The notes: generated by a model from the sequence alone, not told the origin. 64,000 nucleotides of DNA from Petaurus breviceps papuanus (GCA_028583685.1 JAMXIF010000073.1:5308253-5372252), one strand, 5' to 3'. Positions 1 through 11,452 are shown, counted from the stretch's first letter. A program made the numbers and translations.

Positions 1-371
1 AAAAGAAAAATTGAAGCAGAAAAATTGGGGGAAATATTAAACTGATTCAGGAGGACTTTAATATCTTCAAATAAACTTCAAAATATTCCTAGCTGCCTGC
101 ATCATTTCTTTTCTTTTTCTTGCTCTTGTAGGTTTCAGTTATTGTTTGGAAAAGACTGGGATCCCAATAGTATCACACTCAGCAGAGATTTAAGGTTGAG
201 ATTAGATTCCTTTCTGGACTGCCATACAATCCTACAAATGCTTCATTTTTGCAAGTTTCCAAGAACTTTTTAAACACAGACACTCAGGAGTGCAAAAGGA
301 ATCACAAATTGAGTAATATAGTCTGAGTGAAATATCTAAGAACTATATTAAGACTATTTTCTATGACCTAA
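1..371. other. Unassigned AT-rich sequence
   Basis: No coding pattern or repeat family is recognised here. The stretch is AT-rich with short A/T runs and ends where a hAT-type hairpin repeat begins. Confidence 0.5.
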
Positions 372-557
372 CAAGGGTCTCAAGGCCACATGTGGTCCTC
401 TGGGTCTTCAAGTGCAGTCCTTTGAATCCTAACTTACAGAAAAAAAATTCCCTTAATTAAAGTATTTGTTCTGGAAAACTTTGACTCAGTCAAAAAGCTG
501 TACCCAAGGACCTAGAAGGCCACATGTGGTCTTGAGACCACAGGTTCCCCACCTCTT
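372..557. mobile_element. hAT-type hairpin MITE, partly eroded
   Basis: The two halves are inverted repeats of each other. GGCCACATGTGGTCCTC on the left pairs with the right arm around GAAGGCCACATGTGGTC, and the right end closes with GGTTCCCCACC. The better copy at 52536-52744 has the same arms, begins CAG and has an 8-bp flanking duplication, which is the hAT signature. This copy has lost its outer left terminus. It is nonautonomous, with no transposase. Confidence 0.65.
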
Positions 558-1025
558 AAAAATGTTTGAAAATCAGAGCCTGATGACTAAGCACTTGGGT
601 ATTAAAATCAGTATACATACATATAAATATATACATATCTATCTATCATTTATGATAGCTCTAATAGAATCTGTTATTTTCTCTTTTCTGTTTCCACATT
701 CTATAAGTTCCCTAAGATTTTACAAATACATATTTGTATATCATGCAAATGTGTATAACTCTGAAAATAATAACTGGCCAGCTCATTTAGTGAGAGTAAC
801 AATTTATTCTGATAAAAAATAAAGAATTCTGCTTTAATGAATACTGATTGATATATTTGCATATCTTTTCGTGAAAATAGGACAATAAAAGAAATGTTTT
901 GTAGCTTGTTAGAACTATGCATATCTATCACACAGCAATTTGTATTCATATAATGTTTATAATTGAAAAAAGGTTTTGTGTATATGTACTTCATTCATGC
1001 ACTTAACTATCTCAACTTTGTCAAA
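558..1025. other. Unassigned AT-rich sequence
   Basis: No gene or recognisable repeat is seen. Short ORFs on both strands have no family resemblance. Confidence 0.5.
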
Positions 1026-1330
1026 CTCACCTGCATAAGAATCTTGCTACCTCACAACCACTTACAAATTAGCAGGTGCCTGAAGGCAAGGGTCTGATTC
1101 CTAATTCATTTTTTTTTTCAATCTCCCTCAGTACTTAGGGTAACGCATTAAATGTAGCGGGTGTTTAATACGTTTTATTGAATAAATTAAGGAAAAACTG
1201 TTGAATGAATATCTGTATCCTCATGTCAACCCTGGAACATGTACAGTGTGAAATATAATTTTCCCCATTTTACAGGTGAGGAAAACAAGCCCCAGAAACA
1301 TGAAATAGTTGAGTGAATTTGACTAATGTC
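1026..1330 (+). repeat. MIR/L2-type fragments
   Basis: The first part ends in a TAGCGGGTGTTTAATA...TTGAATAAAT motif, a degraded version of the MIR/L2 tail TAGGTGCTCAATAAATG. The second part holds CCCATTTTACAGGTGAGGAAA, the conserved core of MIR SINEs. Both are old and incomplete. Confidence 0.6.
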
Positions 1331-2385
1331 ACTGAATATTTTTGGACTGGGGCAGCCCAGAAAAAAAACTTGCTTCAAACTAGAAGGTAAAAAACTAACT
1401 GGTTTTATCCTTGACTGTGCATTGTACATTGTTCTGGTTTACCAAGAAGTGGCATGGCTAGCTGCTAAATTGATCCACACAGTTATGAACACAGTTATAT
1501 GGACACTCCACTGAGGGGGGGCGGAAATGTAAGGAGTTCCCAAGCTCTTTTTGGCTTAGCCAAGACACTAGAAGCTGGTGACATTCAGAAATACTTCCTG
1601 TAGACCCTACCTACTACAATTGCTTCTTGGAGGAAGACATGAATTCTGAGGTAGAGAATTGCTGACTTTCTATTCTCTTGCCTCCCTCTTAATCACCATG
1701 AGAATTTTGTTCATCTACAGGTTGTGTTGATTATGGCCGATCTGAGCCTTCACCTGAGGAAAACCCTGCTGCTTTCCTGATATGCTATACTTCATGGAGC
1801 TCTCGTTATTTGCCCTTGATCTAATGAAGCTGATTTTACAAGTGAACAGAAAAGTCTACTTGAATATTATGCACAGTCTTTCATAACTTTTTATATAGAC
1901 ACTTTTTACTATAGGAATAGTACATAATATAACATTTACCTCCTGTTTGTATATATCCTGCAAACCCAGAATTTTCAAGAAAGATATTGTTCAGTTGACT
2001 TAGCCTTCATTTTAGGAAGTAAAAAAAAGTTACAACTGATGTTCAATGTAGAGCATCCAATAGGGTCAGTCCTTTGATGAAAAAAACTCAACAACTCTGG
2101 ATCTGAGTCTTACCTCTTCATCATGAGAGACATGGGCTTGGGAGAATCCAGAAGCTGCTACAAACGGTTTTTTCCTTTTTTCTGCCTATTATTGGCAGTA
2201 GTACTTTTCATTTTTAATTCATGGAGCAGAGGGAATAGACTCAAAGGCAGGTCCCAGAAAGGCAAACCTGTCACCACTCCAGCCCAGTGTCACAGATGGT
2301 GAGACCTTTAGTTCTTTTTTTCTGGTGACTGAGAGATATGGCATTTTCCTCTGTCCTTTTGACTCTCCTTGGCTTTTTTTTTTAT
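1331..2385. other. Unassigned sequence
   Basis: About 1 kb without a recognised repeat or convincing ORF. It is unremarkable apart from a short G run near 1515. Confidence 0.45.
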
Positions 2386-2830
2386 TTATAAGAAGCAACT
2401 AATATTACATATTCAGAGAAATATGTAAAGTCTTGCATGGACTAATGAAAACTGAATGAAACAAATAAAATGAGCAGAACCAGTAGAACAATTTACATAG
2501 TGACGAAACTAATGTGAAAGAAAACATAGAAAGAGGTCAGAATTCTGATCAAAGCAGCCAACAATAGTGACTTCAGTAGACTTTGTGATATTTTTTGACA
2601 GAGCAGTAATGGACTAAAAGAGGCAGAATGAGACATGTATTCTCAGACATGACTAGAGTGTTGATTTCTTTTAATGGACTATACCTGTTTGTTACAAGGG
2701 ATGGCTTTTCCTGAAGTATGCTGGTAATGATGGCAAGATGATGAATATGCCTAAAAAATAATAAAAGCTTTTTGATTTTTTTTAAATTCAGAGGAGAAAC
2801 AAAAGTATAGAACAAATTGAGAAATGTCAC
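2386..2830 (+). mobile_element. Old L1 3' end (plus)
   Basis: It carries the marsupial L1 3'-UTR hallmarks in order: GAGCAGAACCAGTAGAACAA, then TACATAGTGACGAAAC, then GCAGAATGAGACATGTATT, then TGTTTGTTACAAGG. It is 5'-truncated with no ORF2 left, and diverged, so an old insertion. Confidence 0.65.
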
Positions 2831-3110
2831 TCATTTATTAGATTATATATGTGCATTATATAAGATATTTCTTAAAAACAAACTATATGTAATAAATTCA
2901 TAGTAAATGAATTCACAATAAACTTACAAACCCTAGTTTTTATTTTTTTTTCCTTCTACATAAAAATAATTGTATTTCTTGATGCTTCAGTTCAGTATAA
3001 TTTTTTTTTAAAAAGACTGAATATGATGTAACTCAGAACTTTGCCAAATAATTTCTACTTATCACCCCTGGGGCTTTCTGGGCCAGAACACTATACTCTG
3101 ACCACTACTC
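2831..3110. other. Unassigned AT-rich sequence
   Basis: Only poly-A/T-rich sequence is seen. No repeat is identified. Confidence 0.4.
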
Positions 3111-3290
3111 ACCTATGTGTACTGTTTACCCTTATTAAAGTTTAAACCCCTTGAAATCAGGGACTGCCTCACTTTTTGTATTTGTTAACACCAGCACTTA
3201 TCACAGGCACAGAGGAAGCACTTAATAAACGTCTTCATTCATTCATCCATGCATTCATTCACTCACTCATTCATTCATTAATTCATCAGT
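3111..3290 (+). repeat. L2/MIR-type tail with (ATTC)n
   Basis: The text CCTTGAAATCAGGGACTG, CACAGGCACAG and CACTTAATAAACG follows the L2/MIR 3'-end consensus. It is followed from about 3235 by a CATT/ATTC tetranucleotide run, which commonly grows from such tails. Confidence 0.65.
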
Positions 3291-3689
3291 CTTCTAGACA
3301 ATGTCAGTTTGAAAGGAAATGTCAGATGCTCTGTATCACAGAGGGAATGTTACAGGCAACACTCCATGTTAATAAATTCTGTTAAATAAATATCAAGATA
3401 TTAAAACAGCATGGTTTTTCAGAATATGACTTACTACATTCTATACTATGGTGTATCTATTGTATCAGCAAAGTCCTATTCCAGTAAATAAAAATAATTT
3501 CCTTTATTTTTTTTTGCAATGAAGCTTTGCTTTATGAGCAAAATGTTTATCCCACAAAAGGCTCCTCTTTGTACTTCAGACTAGAGGGAGGCCTTTTGAT
3601 GGAACAAAGTTAGGGAGGAATCAGAAGATAGGAAGTCCAATTCGAGTAACAACCTAACTTTGGGCTAGTTCTTTTGAACACTGGTAACT
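3291..3689. other. Unassigned sequence
   Basis: No gene or repeat family recognised. Confidence 0.4.
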
Positions 3690-3840
3690 TTCTTTCTCCC
3701 AAATAGGTTATTATCCAACAAATTTAATTTGACAATTATTTTGTTTCTACTGTACTACAAGGAAATAGGGATAAAAAGGACAAATGTCATGGGTTTCAAG
3801 GAGCTTACATTCTATATTTATCTTATATGTATAGGCTTAT
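3690..3840 (+). repeat. Ancient dispersed repeat, GAGCTTACATTCTA type
   Basis: A diverged member of a family seen at least ten times in this window. It has a head with 'tttctactgtactac', a middle with 'gggataaaaagg' and the diagnostic tail AAGGAGCTTACATTCTA. I recognise the motif as a widespread old mammalian repeat but cannot name its family with confidence. Confidence 0.55.
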
Positions 3841-4129
3841 GTAAAGGTTTCTTCCTTGATTAAAGCATAAACTCTTTGAGGGCAGGGTATGAATATTTAT
3901 ATTGTTGTTAGAAGCAAATGCAAAGTGATGTAAAATAATTTAAAGAGAGAGAAAGAAAATTTGTAATATGGTAGAAACCCCCCCCCCCAATACACAGATG
4001 GACCTAATGAGAGACATCTGACCATACTTGACATCCCTCTGCCCCATGTAGAGCCAGATACCAAGGTAATGGCTCTGTTTGGAGTCAGAAGGCAGACTAT
4101 TTGCTCTTGATGGTCTCAAATACTTTAGA
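3841..4129. other. Unassigned, with short L2-like tail
   Basis: It includes AAGCATAAACTCTTTGAGGGCAGG near 3863-3886, which resembles an L2 tail fragment, and a C9 homopolymer near 3980. Nothing else is recognised. Confidence 0.4.
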
Positions 4130-4320
4130 TAAGATTAATGTGCCCTTGTATTACAGAGGAAAGAGAACAAATTGGAAGAAAGAAGAGCCAGATTAAAATC
4201 TTCCTCTTCCAGTAATTGTGCAATTTAGAGTAAATCACTTTATTTGACTAGGCCTTAGTTGATTTGTACAATTAGGTGGTTCCACTAAGTCATCTCTGGC
4301 TTTGGCACTTCAACCCAATT
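4130..4320 (+). repeat. MIR-type SINE, degraded
   Basis: The order 'attaaaatcttcctcttcc', 'taaatcactttatttgact', 'ttggttgatttgtacaatt' and 'tctctggctttg' follows the MIR layout of tRNA-derived body plus core. It is heavily diverged. Confidence 0.45.
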
Positions 4321-4519
4321 CTTCACATTGGTGAGAGTATTAGAGTAAAAGAAAGTGAGGCTGTTCCAGGAATCTTTATACATCATTTCAAAAGTGCTAA
4401 TGGCTTCATTTTGCTCAGGTATACCAGAAACAAGAAACCATGAGTTGAAAATACTCTAGTAGTAGTAGAGTAGCAAAAAGCAGCTGAGTTAAGCAGAAGA
4501 CTAGGGATCTAGTCTTATC

Positions 4520-4700
4520 TTTTCTATCACAGAATCATAGAATTTGAGAAGTGAAAGGGACCTTGGAAAAGCTAATCTAGTCCCAGCACAAAAAAGAATC
4601 CCTACTTTCATACACCTGATAAGCAGTCTAATTCTCAATCTCTGGTTCTCAGGATGGTGCCCTTACCTTGCATATATCTTGTGCCCCCAAATCTGGCAAA
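4520..4700 (+). repeat. MIR-family-like repeat head
   Basis: It begins ACAGAATCATAGAATTTGAGA...GGGACCTTGG, a head shared by several old repeats in this window (for example 46665 and 16840). The downstream part is diverged. Confidence 0.5.
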
Positions 4701-4751
4701 TAATGCCGTAGTCTGGAAGTAATTTTCCCTTGAGAAATTCCAAAATCTCCT

Positions 4752-5232
4752 TGTAATGGTAATGGAAATTTGAAGATCTTCCCTGCCCCTTAATAAGCCT
4801 AAGGGGATTTGAAGAACAACTCTACTTTGAAAATATACTCTGTACCTCAATAGGTTGAATGTAATCACATGGAGCCTGTGGTGGGAGGAGATTGCTGAAG
4901 GGTAGAGCAGAGCCCACAGGAAACTGGGGGTCAGAGCAAGCTAAACAGGTGGGAGGAGAGGATGCTTCTGAGGGAGACAGATAGGTTTCTGAGTAAATAT
5001 TGGTCTTGTTTTGGTTTGTGGGAAGGCTAAAGAATAGTGTGGCTCTCTGTACTCCTATGGTTTATTAACTTCTTTGCTACTATGATGAAATCGGCTTACT
5101 GGTTTTGGGATTTATTTTTCTGGTATCTGAATAAATGTTTTCCTTCTGTCTTCTATATGGAGAGTCTGTTATATTTTGTGCAGGTATATTTATAATGACC
5201 ATGGGCACCGTGAATAATGCATTGGCTCTATA
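4752..5232 (+). mobile_element. Solo LTR of ERV-L-like family (LTR1)
   Basis: The LTR runs from TGTAATGGTAATGG to ...TTGGCTCTATA and carries a polyadenylation signal AATAAA at 5130-5135. It is clearly related along its length to the LTR at 53349-53820 and, in its 3' third, to the LTR ending at 33615. The flanks CTCCT/TTCCT fit a 5-bp duplication with one difference. No internal region is attached, so it is a solo LTR. Divergence from its sister suggests an old insertion. Confidence 0.75.
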
Positions 5233-6114
5233 TTCCTTTGGAAAGATCGTGTGCAATTTGGAAGCATACCAAAGGCTATAAACATGGGTGAAATGAGGCC
5301 TTACCATTTTGGTATCTACTTTTTGAAGTTAAAAAGAAAAAAAAATAAGACTCATCTAGCTAGTATGCTTCCTACAGGTTAGCAGCAGTTTAGGGAACAC
5401 TTTTAAAGATGGGGTTAATTTCCCTGTCAATGCTCACAAGGTGAAAAGTCTCCATTTAAGAGGTTTCACTCTCATTTTCTTGCATCATAAAAAGAACACA
5501 TGGGATTTGGGAGACATGTAATAAAGCCAGGAATTGTTTTCTAATTGAAAAACAGTTGCTTTTCACAGTGTGAAAAATGCTACTCCTGCTTTTTACAGCT
5601 CAAGGAAAATAAAACATGAAATTTGATGAGCTGTTCATAGCAATTGCTGCTGGAAATGAATATTCCTATTAATACCAGGTCACCTTAATCTTGAACTCCT
5701 ACTTCCCTCAAACATACACATACAGACACATAATTTTTGGTGACTTTTTTGGATACTCATGCTGAGTAAAAATAAATGATTTACTCTTTGAATTTTTTTT
5801 GTGAGAACAACTAAGTTAATCGGTAGTAAATTAGCCTAATATTTCTGTAATTTAATGAAATCCCTCAGCTGCTGCTTTTGTGCCTTTTTTTGTTTTAAAC
5901 ACCCAGAGCATGAAGTGACCATTAATACAAAATTCAAGAACACAGTTAAAATATTAATGCCCCAAGGCAATTTTTTTTTAGGATTAACATTGTGATAATT
6001 TCTCTGTCAGCCTTCTGACCCTGAGTTAAATTGGTATTACTGAACCATCTACTGTTATTGGCGAACAAGGCAGGTCAATACAACTATACCCAAAAAGCTG
6101 AATTGTAATCTCAA
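5233..6114. other. Unassigned, non-repetitive sequence
   Basis: No repeat or ORF of interest is seen. About 5530-6060 has mixed composition with many TAAT-type motifs and no repeat signature. It is listed in the findings as a possible conserved noncoding element. Confidence 0.4.
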
Positions 6115-6240
6115 CTATAAGCTACTCATATCAGCACTTATGCGGTATCTATTGTGTACAAGGTACTAGGGTAAGTAGTGGGGATGCAATGACAAATTGG
6201 GATGATTCATGCACTTAAGGAGCTTACATTCTAATGATGA
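6115..6240 (+). repeat. Ancient dispersed repeat, GAGCTTACATTCTA type
   Basis: CAGCACTTATGCGGTATCTA, 'gtgtacaaggtactagg' and AAGGAGCTTACATTCTAATG follow the same plan as other copies in the window. Confidence 0.6.
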
Positions 6241-6244
6241 AAGG

Positions 6245-6690
6245 GTATCCTCTAAACTGAATCTTGGAAGAAATGTGTGGATTTTGAAAGGATGAAATGA
6301 AGACTGAGTACATTTCAGGCCCATAAGAGAGGTTGTGTAAATAAAAGCTGTGAGAAGTAGAATGTTGAGTTGGGGAACTGCTCATATTTCTATGTGGTTG
6401 GAATATAAACAGTGAAGGGGAAGAATATAAAATAAAATTGGAAAAAAAAGTGGATTGTAGTTCCTTTGTGGAGAGCTTTCAATGACAGGACAAGAAGTTC
6501 ATATTTTATCCTAAAGGAAATAGGGAGCCATTGAGAATGTTGATCAGGAGAACATGTCTAATTGGACTTGTTCCTTAAGAAGCGTATTTTTGCAGCTTCA
6601 TGAAGGGAGAGACACTGAGAGCAGGGAGACTGATTAGCAGGGTGTTCCAATATTCTAGGCTAGAGGGGATGAGGACCTGGAAAAGGGTGC
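6245..6690 (+). repeat. Ancient mammalian repeat, first half
   Basis: It contains 'tttatcctaaaggaaatagg', 'agccattgagaa', 'ggagaacatgtc' and 'ttccaatattctagg', matching the order of the longer copy at 21380-22130. That copy continues into a section found here only at 7970-8290. The two pieces are probably one element split by the insertions between them. I recognise the family as mammal-wide but do not assign a name. Confidence 0.5.
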
Positions 6691-6724
6691 TGGTCAACTA
6701 AGTCAAGAGAGAAATCATGTAGGG

Positions 6725-6726
<2 letters not shown>

Positions 6727-6769
<43 letters not shown>
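6727..6769. repeat. (GT)n microsatellite
   Basis: About 20 uninterrupted GT units. Confidence 0.95.
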
Positions 6770-6770
<1 letters not shown>

Positions 6771-6989
6771 CATGCATAAGTGGTTAATCCTAAATGTTGG
6801 ATTTCTCAAAACCATGTGGGCATCATGAGAACATGAGAGCTGACTACTCATCATTATCTCATAGGTGTGCCTACTCCTTTTCTGATTATGCATCTTTCTG
6901 ACAATTTCTTCTATGCCACTTTTTGAGTATAGTTTATTGCTGGTAGCATGCTATATCTTCTCTCTTTCTGTCTTACCACTCTTCTTGCC

Positions 6990-7192
6990 TTGCCTCTTCT
7001 CGGTGAAGTGGATAAAGCATGGGGCCAAGACCCAAGTTCAAGCCCAACTTCAGAATGTGGCCCTTGGCAAGTAATTTAACCACTCTCTCAGTTTCCTCAA
7101 CTGTAAAATGAGGATAATAAGAAAGCCTATCTCACTAAGTTGCTAGGAGGATCAAATGAGATTATATCCTTAAAACATTTAGCACAGTACAT

Positions 7193-7235
<43 letters not shown>
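6990..7235 (+). mobile_element. tRNA-derived SINE (MIR/Mar1-like) with (TA)n tail
   Basis: The body reads GTGGATAAAGCATGGGGCC, 'aagttcaagcccaactt', 'cagtttcctcaactgtaaaatgagg', 'tgctaggaggatcaaatgag' and 'agcacagtacat'. This is the standard order of a marsupial MIR/Mar1-type SINE in plus orientation. The 3' end is replaced by a (TA)n run at about 7198-7230. Confidence 0.7.
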
Positions 7236-7236
<1 letters not shown>

Positions 7237-7745
7237 AATTATTATTCCTACTATTGTGCTGTAAGAAATGAGCACCAGACAGACTGCAAAATAACCTGGA
7301 AAGGCTTATACTGATGCTGAGTGAGAAGAACCAGGAGCACTTTGTACACTATTACAGACACAGAGTATCTGTGATGACTGACTTTGATAGACTGGGCTCC
7401 TCTCAGCAATGCAAGGTTAGAAGACAACTCCAAAAGACTAACAATGGAAAGGGATATTCACATCCAGAGAAAAAACTACAGAGTCTGAATGCAGATAGAA
7501 GTAACCCACATGCTCTCTCTTTTTTATTTTGTTTTGTTTTGTTCCTTCTTTCTCATTGTTCAAACTTGACTAATGTTCAATGTTAAGGTATCTATAGAAC
7601 CTATATCCGAATATCTGATTGCATGCCGCCGTGGGGGAAAGGAGGGAGGAGAGGAAGGGAGAGAAAATTTGGAACTCAAGGGATTGTGGAACCGAATGTT
7701 GTAAACTAAAAGTTAATCAATCAATTATTTATTTATTTTTAAAAA
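7236..7745 (+). mobile_element. L1 3' end (plus)
   Basis: Typical marsupial L1 3'-UTR text: GCTGAGTGAGAAGAACCAGG, 'ttgtacactattacagac', 'catccagagaaaaaactac', 'tctgaatgcaga' and GAGAAAATTTGGAACTCAA, ending in an A/T-rich tail. It is 5'-truncated, retaining only the last part of the 3' region. It lies inside the ancient repeat split at 6690/7970. Confidence 0.8.
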
Positions 7746-7969
7746 ATGACTCTTCCTTTCCCTTTTTTCCTTTCCCTTTGTTTTTTGAATGTTATCAAGA
7801 GGACTCAGTTTGTTCATTTGTAAATTTAGGGGAATAATGGACCAAAAATTTTCTAAGCCACCTTCAAATTAAAAAATTTTATCCATGTGTGGTCATTCAA
7901 TTCACTCATTACAAAAAATTTATCATGTGCCATCTATGTTTGGAATCACCGTTAGGCACTTATAATATA
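7746..7969. other. Unassigned
   Basis: Includes a T/C-rich run and AT-rich sequence. No family is recognised. Confidence 0.4.
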
Positions 7970-8290
7970 TGGCAAAAATGAAATAACCAGACTGTATATT
8001 TGAGAGAATGAGGGTGCCTGCCCCAGAAGTAGGGAAGTTGGGAAGATAGAAGGGTATAGAAGGATGAGAAAATGAGTTCTGTTTTGGAAATGTTGAATTT
8101 TAAGATGCCATAGTCCATCCAGTTGGAAATATCTAAGAGGCAGTGGTGATGTGAGACTGGAGATCAAGAGAGAGGCTGGGACTGGCTATATTGATCCAGG
8201 AGTCATCTGCATAGAGTGAGAGCTGAACCCATGGTAGCTCAGGAGATTACAGAGAGAAAAAGAAACATCCTAGAACAGTCCACATAGAGC
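7970..8290 (+). repeat. Ancient mammalian repeat, second half
   Basis: 'gttttggaaatgttgaattt', 'aagatgccatagtccatcca' and 'ggagtcatctgcatagag' match the 3' section of the copy at 21380-22130, where the two halves are contiguous. It is likely the continuation of 6245-6690. Confidence 0.5.
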
Positions 8291-9075
8291 AGAGTGGGAA
8301 GTAGATGACAAATCAACGAGACTCAAAGTGAGTGGCCTGACATAGCAGGAGAAGCAAGAGATAACATTGCCATAAAAATTCAGGGCAGAGATGGGAAACA
8401 GGAACAGGTGGTACTCAAGTCCATCCTCACAAGTATAGAAACTACTGTCCCCATGTGATACTCAATAATTCATTAAAAGAGGACAATATCAGTACGCCAT
8501 CCTACTTTTCTGGATCTCTTCACAAGGAACACTTTGCTTGAATAATTAACCTAAGGGAGAAGGATGGAGGGCTAAGTTTCCTGAAAAGGAGACAGCTCTT
8601 TATGAGAGTAAGGAGGAAAAGGAATAGGCAAACATAATCGTTACAGCCGTATATACGGAGGAAAGTGGAAGGGGGAGGAAAAAGGAGAACACAACTATCA
8701 GGAAATGGAGAGAATTTTAATTTTTACAAATGGGAAATATCCTAAAAATGACTCGACAGTAAACTATAATGATGAAAGTGATTCCTTTTGGAAAGTGATA
8801 TGCACCAATACATTCAATTGCATTCAACCAATATTAATCTATTGACTATTGTGCATACATGATTATGTTCAGAACTATAGAATATATAAAGGGAGAATAA
8901 AACATGATCTCAGCCCTTAAAAACCTTATTAAATAGGGAGACAAGACAGATAGATTTGAAGCAATTAGAGAATAATCTGAGTTAGTATATGCTCAAGTCT
9001 TAAAAGTAAACAAAGGCTCCAAAAAAAAAAAAAAAACAGAATCATACAAAGGGCAATTTATCTGGGTGCTAGTCA
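8291..9075. other. Unassigned, with one faint old repeat
   Basis: Around 8865-8960 there is a weak match to the dispersed GAGCTTACATTCTA family ('atctcagcccttaaaaacct' and 'gggagacaagacaga'). The rest is unrecognised. Confidence 0.4.
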
Positions 9076-9235
9076 AAATTCTGTCCCTAATAAACTTGGT
9101 GATGTTCAGCAAATCACTTAACCTTTTTTTGTCTTTCTGTATCTCAGTTTCCTCACCCACAAATAGAGGAAAGGGATGCCCTAGACTATGGTCATTAAAG
9201 TCCTTTCAGTTCTAGGATTCTACAAATTCAGTTCA
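9076..9235 (+). repeat. MIR-type SINE (plus)
   Basis: 'ctgtccctaataaacttggt', 'gcaaatcacttaacctt', 'tatctcagtttcctcaccca' and 'agtcctttcagttctaggat' follow the MIR layout. Confidence 0.65.
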
Positions 9236-9509
9236 ATTATATTTTCTAAATTTACCATGGGCTGGGATCGTCAGTGGATGGACTTTAATATTTTTCTTCA
9301 TGGAGGGAAATTTTAAGTAGAATTGAAAAATAGATTAAGTTTTGACTAAGAGAAGAAGGGTATGCTATTGCAAGAAGGGGAATAGGATGCAGTATGAATA
9401 AATGCATGGAAGTGATAATAAGCATGGAATGCTCAATATACCTGTGGTCAAAACTTCTTTTTGGGTCTCGATCATACATACTTGGCTTTGGCCCTTTGGG
9501 CCAGCTTAA
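9236..9509. other. Unassigned
   Basis: No gene or repeat recognised. Confidence 0.4.
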
Positions 9510-9594
9510 TTATATATCTATATCTATATATATATGTATGTATGTGTATGTATATATACACATATACACGTACACACATATATGTATATATTCA
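9510..9594. repeat. TA/TATG microsatellite
   Basis: A mixed (TA)n, (TATG)n and (CACATA)n run next to the 3' end of the reverse-oriented HAL1. Confidence 0.85.
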
Positions 9595-9843
9595 AATGCT
9601 TTATTAACTTCTTGTTTACATCATTCATTTTTGCCAGATTTTGAGTAACAAACTTTCTCCCCATTTTTCCCCTACCCACTGCCCCAAAATAGCAGTCCCA
9701 CAGGATATTCCCTCCTCCAATCTGCTCTGTCCCATATCTTCTCCCATACTCCCTTCGACTTTTCCAGTAGGACATGGTGGGTCTCTATGCCCCTGTGCCT
9801 ATATATCTTATTTCCCAATTGCATGTAAAATAGTATTGATAAT

Positions 9844-9844
<1 letters not shown>

Positions 9845-9921
<77 letters not shown>
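9845..9921. repeat. (TA)n(CA)n microsatellite
   Basis: A TA run followed directly by about 18 CA units, inside the reverse HAL1 3' region. Confidence 0.95.
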
Positions 9922-10018
9922 TATATTTAAACATTTGATTTTAAAACTTTGAATTCCAGATGCATTCCCTTCCTCCCTTGTCACCCACCCTTATGGGAAG
10001 ATAAGCAATTAATAGGTT

Positions 10019-10507
10019 GTATAGGTTGTACATGTGTGGCTATGCAAAACATTACCATAGTAGATATATTGTAAAACATTGATTATATTTCCCTCCCTCC
10101 TATCCCACCTCCCACTTATTCTATTCTCAACTTCGGTCTTGGCCCTTTTCAAAAGTGGGTGCTTCCAACTTCCTTCCCCCCCAGTCTGCCCTCCCTTCCA
10201 TAATCCCCTCTCTCATCCCCTTCCCCACTACTCTCCTGTAGGGTGAGATACCCTACTTAGTGTTTATGTCATTCCCTCCCTCAGCCAAATTCAATGAGAA
10301 TAAGGTTGACCCATTCCCTTTTGCTTTCCTGTTCTTCCCCTCCATTGTAAACATTTTCCCTTGCCTCTTCTATATGAGATAGTTTACCCCATTCTGTCTC
10401 TCCCCATCTGCTCACATTTTATTCCTCTCTCACCTCTCAATTTCACTTTGTAACTATCATCCCTTCCTATTCAATTGGTCCTATGCCCTTTGTCTATGTA
10501 TACCTAT
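10019..10507. repeat. 489-bp duplicated block, copy A
   Basis: This block is repeated at 10908-11396 at a constant offset of 889 bp, with no length change. The one difference I see is at 10143 versus 11032. The two copies bracket the N gap exactly. Confidence 0.9.
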
Positions 10508-10907
10508 NNNNNNNNNNNNNNNNNNNNNNNNNNNNNNNNNNNNNNNNNNNNNNNNNNNNNNNNNNNNNNNNNNNNNNNNNNNNNNNNNNNNNNNNNNNNN
10601 NNNNNNNNNNNNNNNNNNNNNNNNNNNNNNNNNNNNNNNNNNNNNNNNNNNNNNNNNNNNNNNNNNNNNNNNNNNNNNNNNNNNNNNNNNNNNNNNNNNN
10701 NNNNNNNNNNNNNNNNNNNNNNNNNNNNNNNNNNNNNNNNNNNNNNNNNNNNNNNNNNNNNNNNNNNNNNNNNNNNNNNNNNNNNNNNNNNNNNNNNNNN
10801 NNNNNNNNNNNNNNNNNNNNNNNNNNNNNNNNNNNNNNNNNNNNNNNNNNNNNNNNNNNNNNNNNNNNNNNNNNNNNNNNNNNNNNNNNNNNNNNNNNNN
10901 NNNNNNN
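10508..10907. other. Assembly gap (400 N)
   Basis: Exactly 400 N. ORFs reported across this span are artefacts. Confidence 1.
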
Positions 10908-11396
10908 GTATAGGTTGTACATGTGTGGCTATGCAAAACATTACCATAGTAGATATATTGTAAAACATTGATTATATTTCCCTCCCTCCTATCCCACCTC
11001 CCACTTATTCTATTCTCAACTTCGGTCTTGGACCTTTTCAAAAGTGGGTGCTTCCAACTTCCTTCCCCCCCAGTCTGCCCTCCCTTCCATAATCCCCTCT
11101 CTCATCCCCTTCCCCACTACTCTCCTGTAGGGTGAGATACCCTACTTAGTGTTTATGTCATTCCCTCCCTCAGCCAAATTCAATGAGAATAAGGTTGACC
11201 CATTCCCTTTTGCTTTCCTGTTCTTCCCCTCCATTGTAAACATTTTCCCTTGCCTCTTCTATATGAGATAGTTTACCCCATTCTGTCTCTCCCCATCTGC
11301 TCACATTTTATTCCTCTCTCACCTCTCAATTTCACTTTGTAACTATCATCCCTTCCTATTCAATTGGTCCTATGCCCTTTGTCTATGTATACCTAT
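10908..11396. repeat. 489-bp duplicated block, copy B
   Basis: Partner of 10019-10507. This copy runs on into 11397-11525, which matches the internal part of the HAL1 3' region, so copy B is probably the correctly placed one. Confidence 0.9.
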
Positions 11397-11452
11397 TAAC
11401 ATATATACACACACTCACATTTGTATTCATATGCCCATATACCCACCTATAT

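Noticed and set aside
10475-11041. Several ORFs of 140-190 residues
   Set aside because: They are made almost entirely of unknown residues from the 400-N gap.
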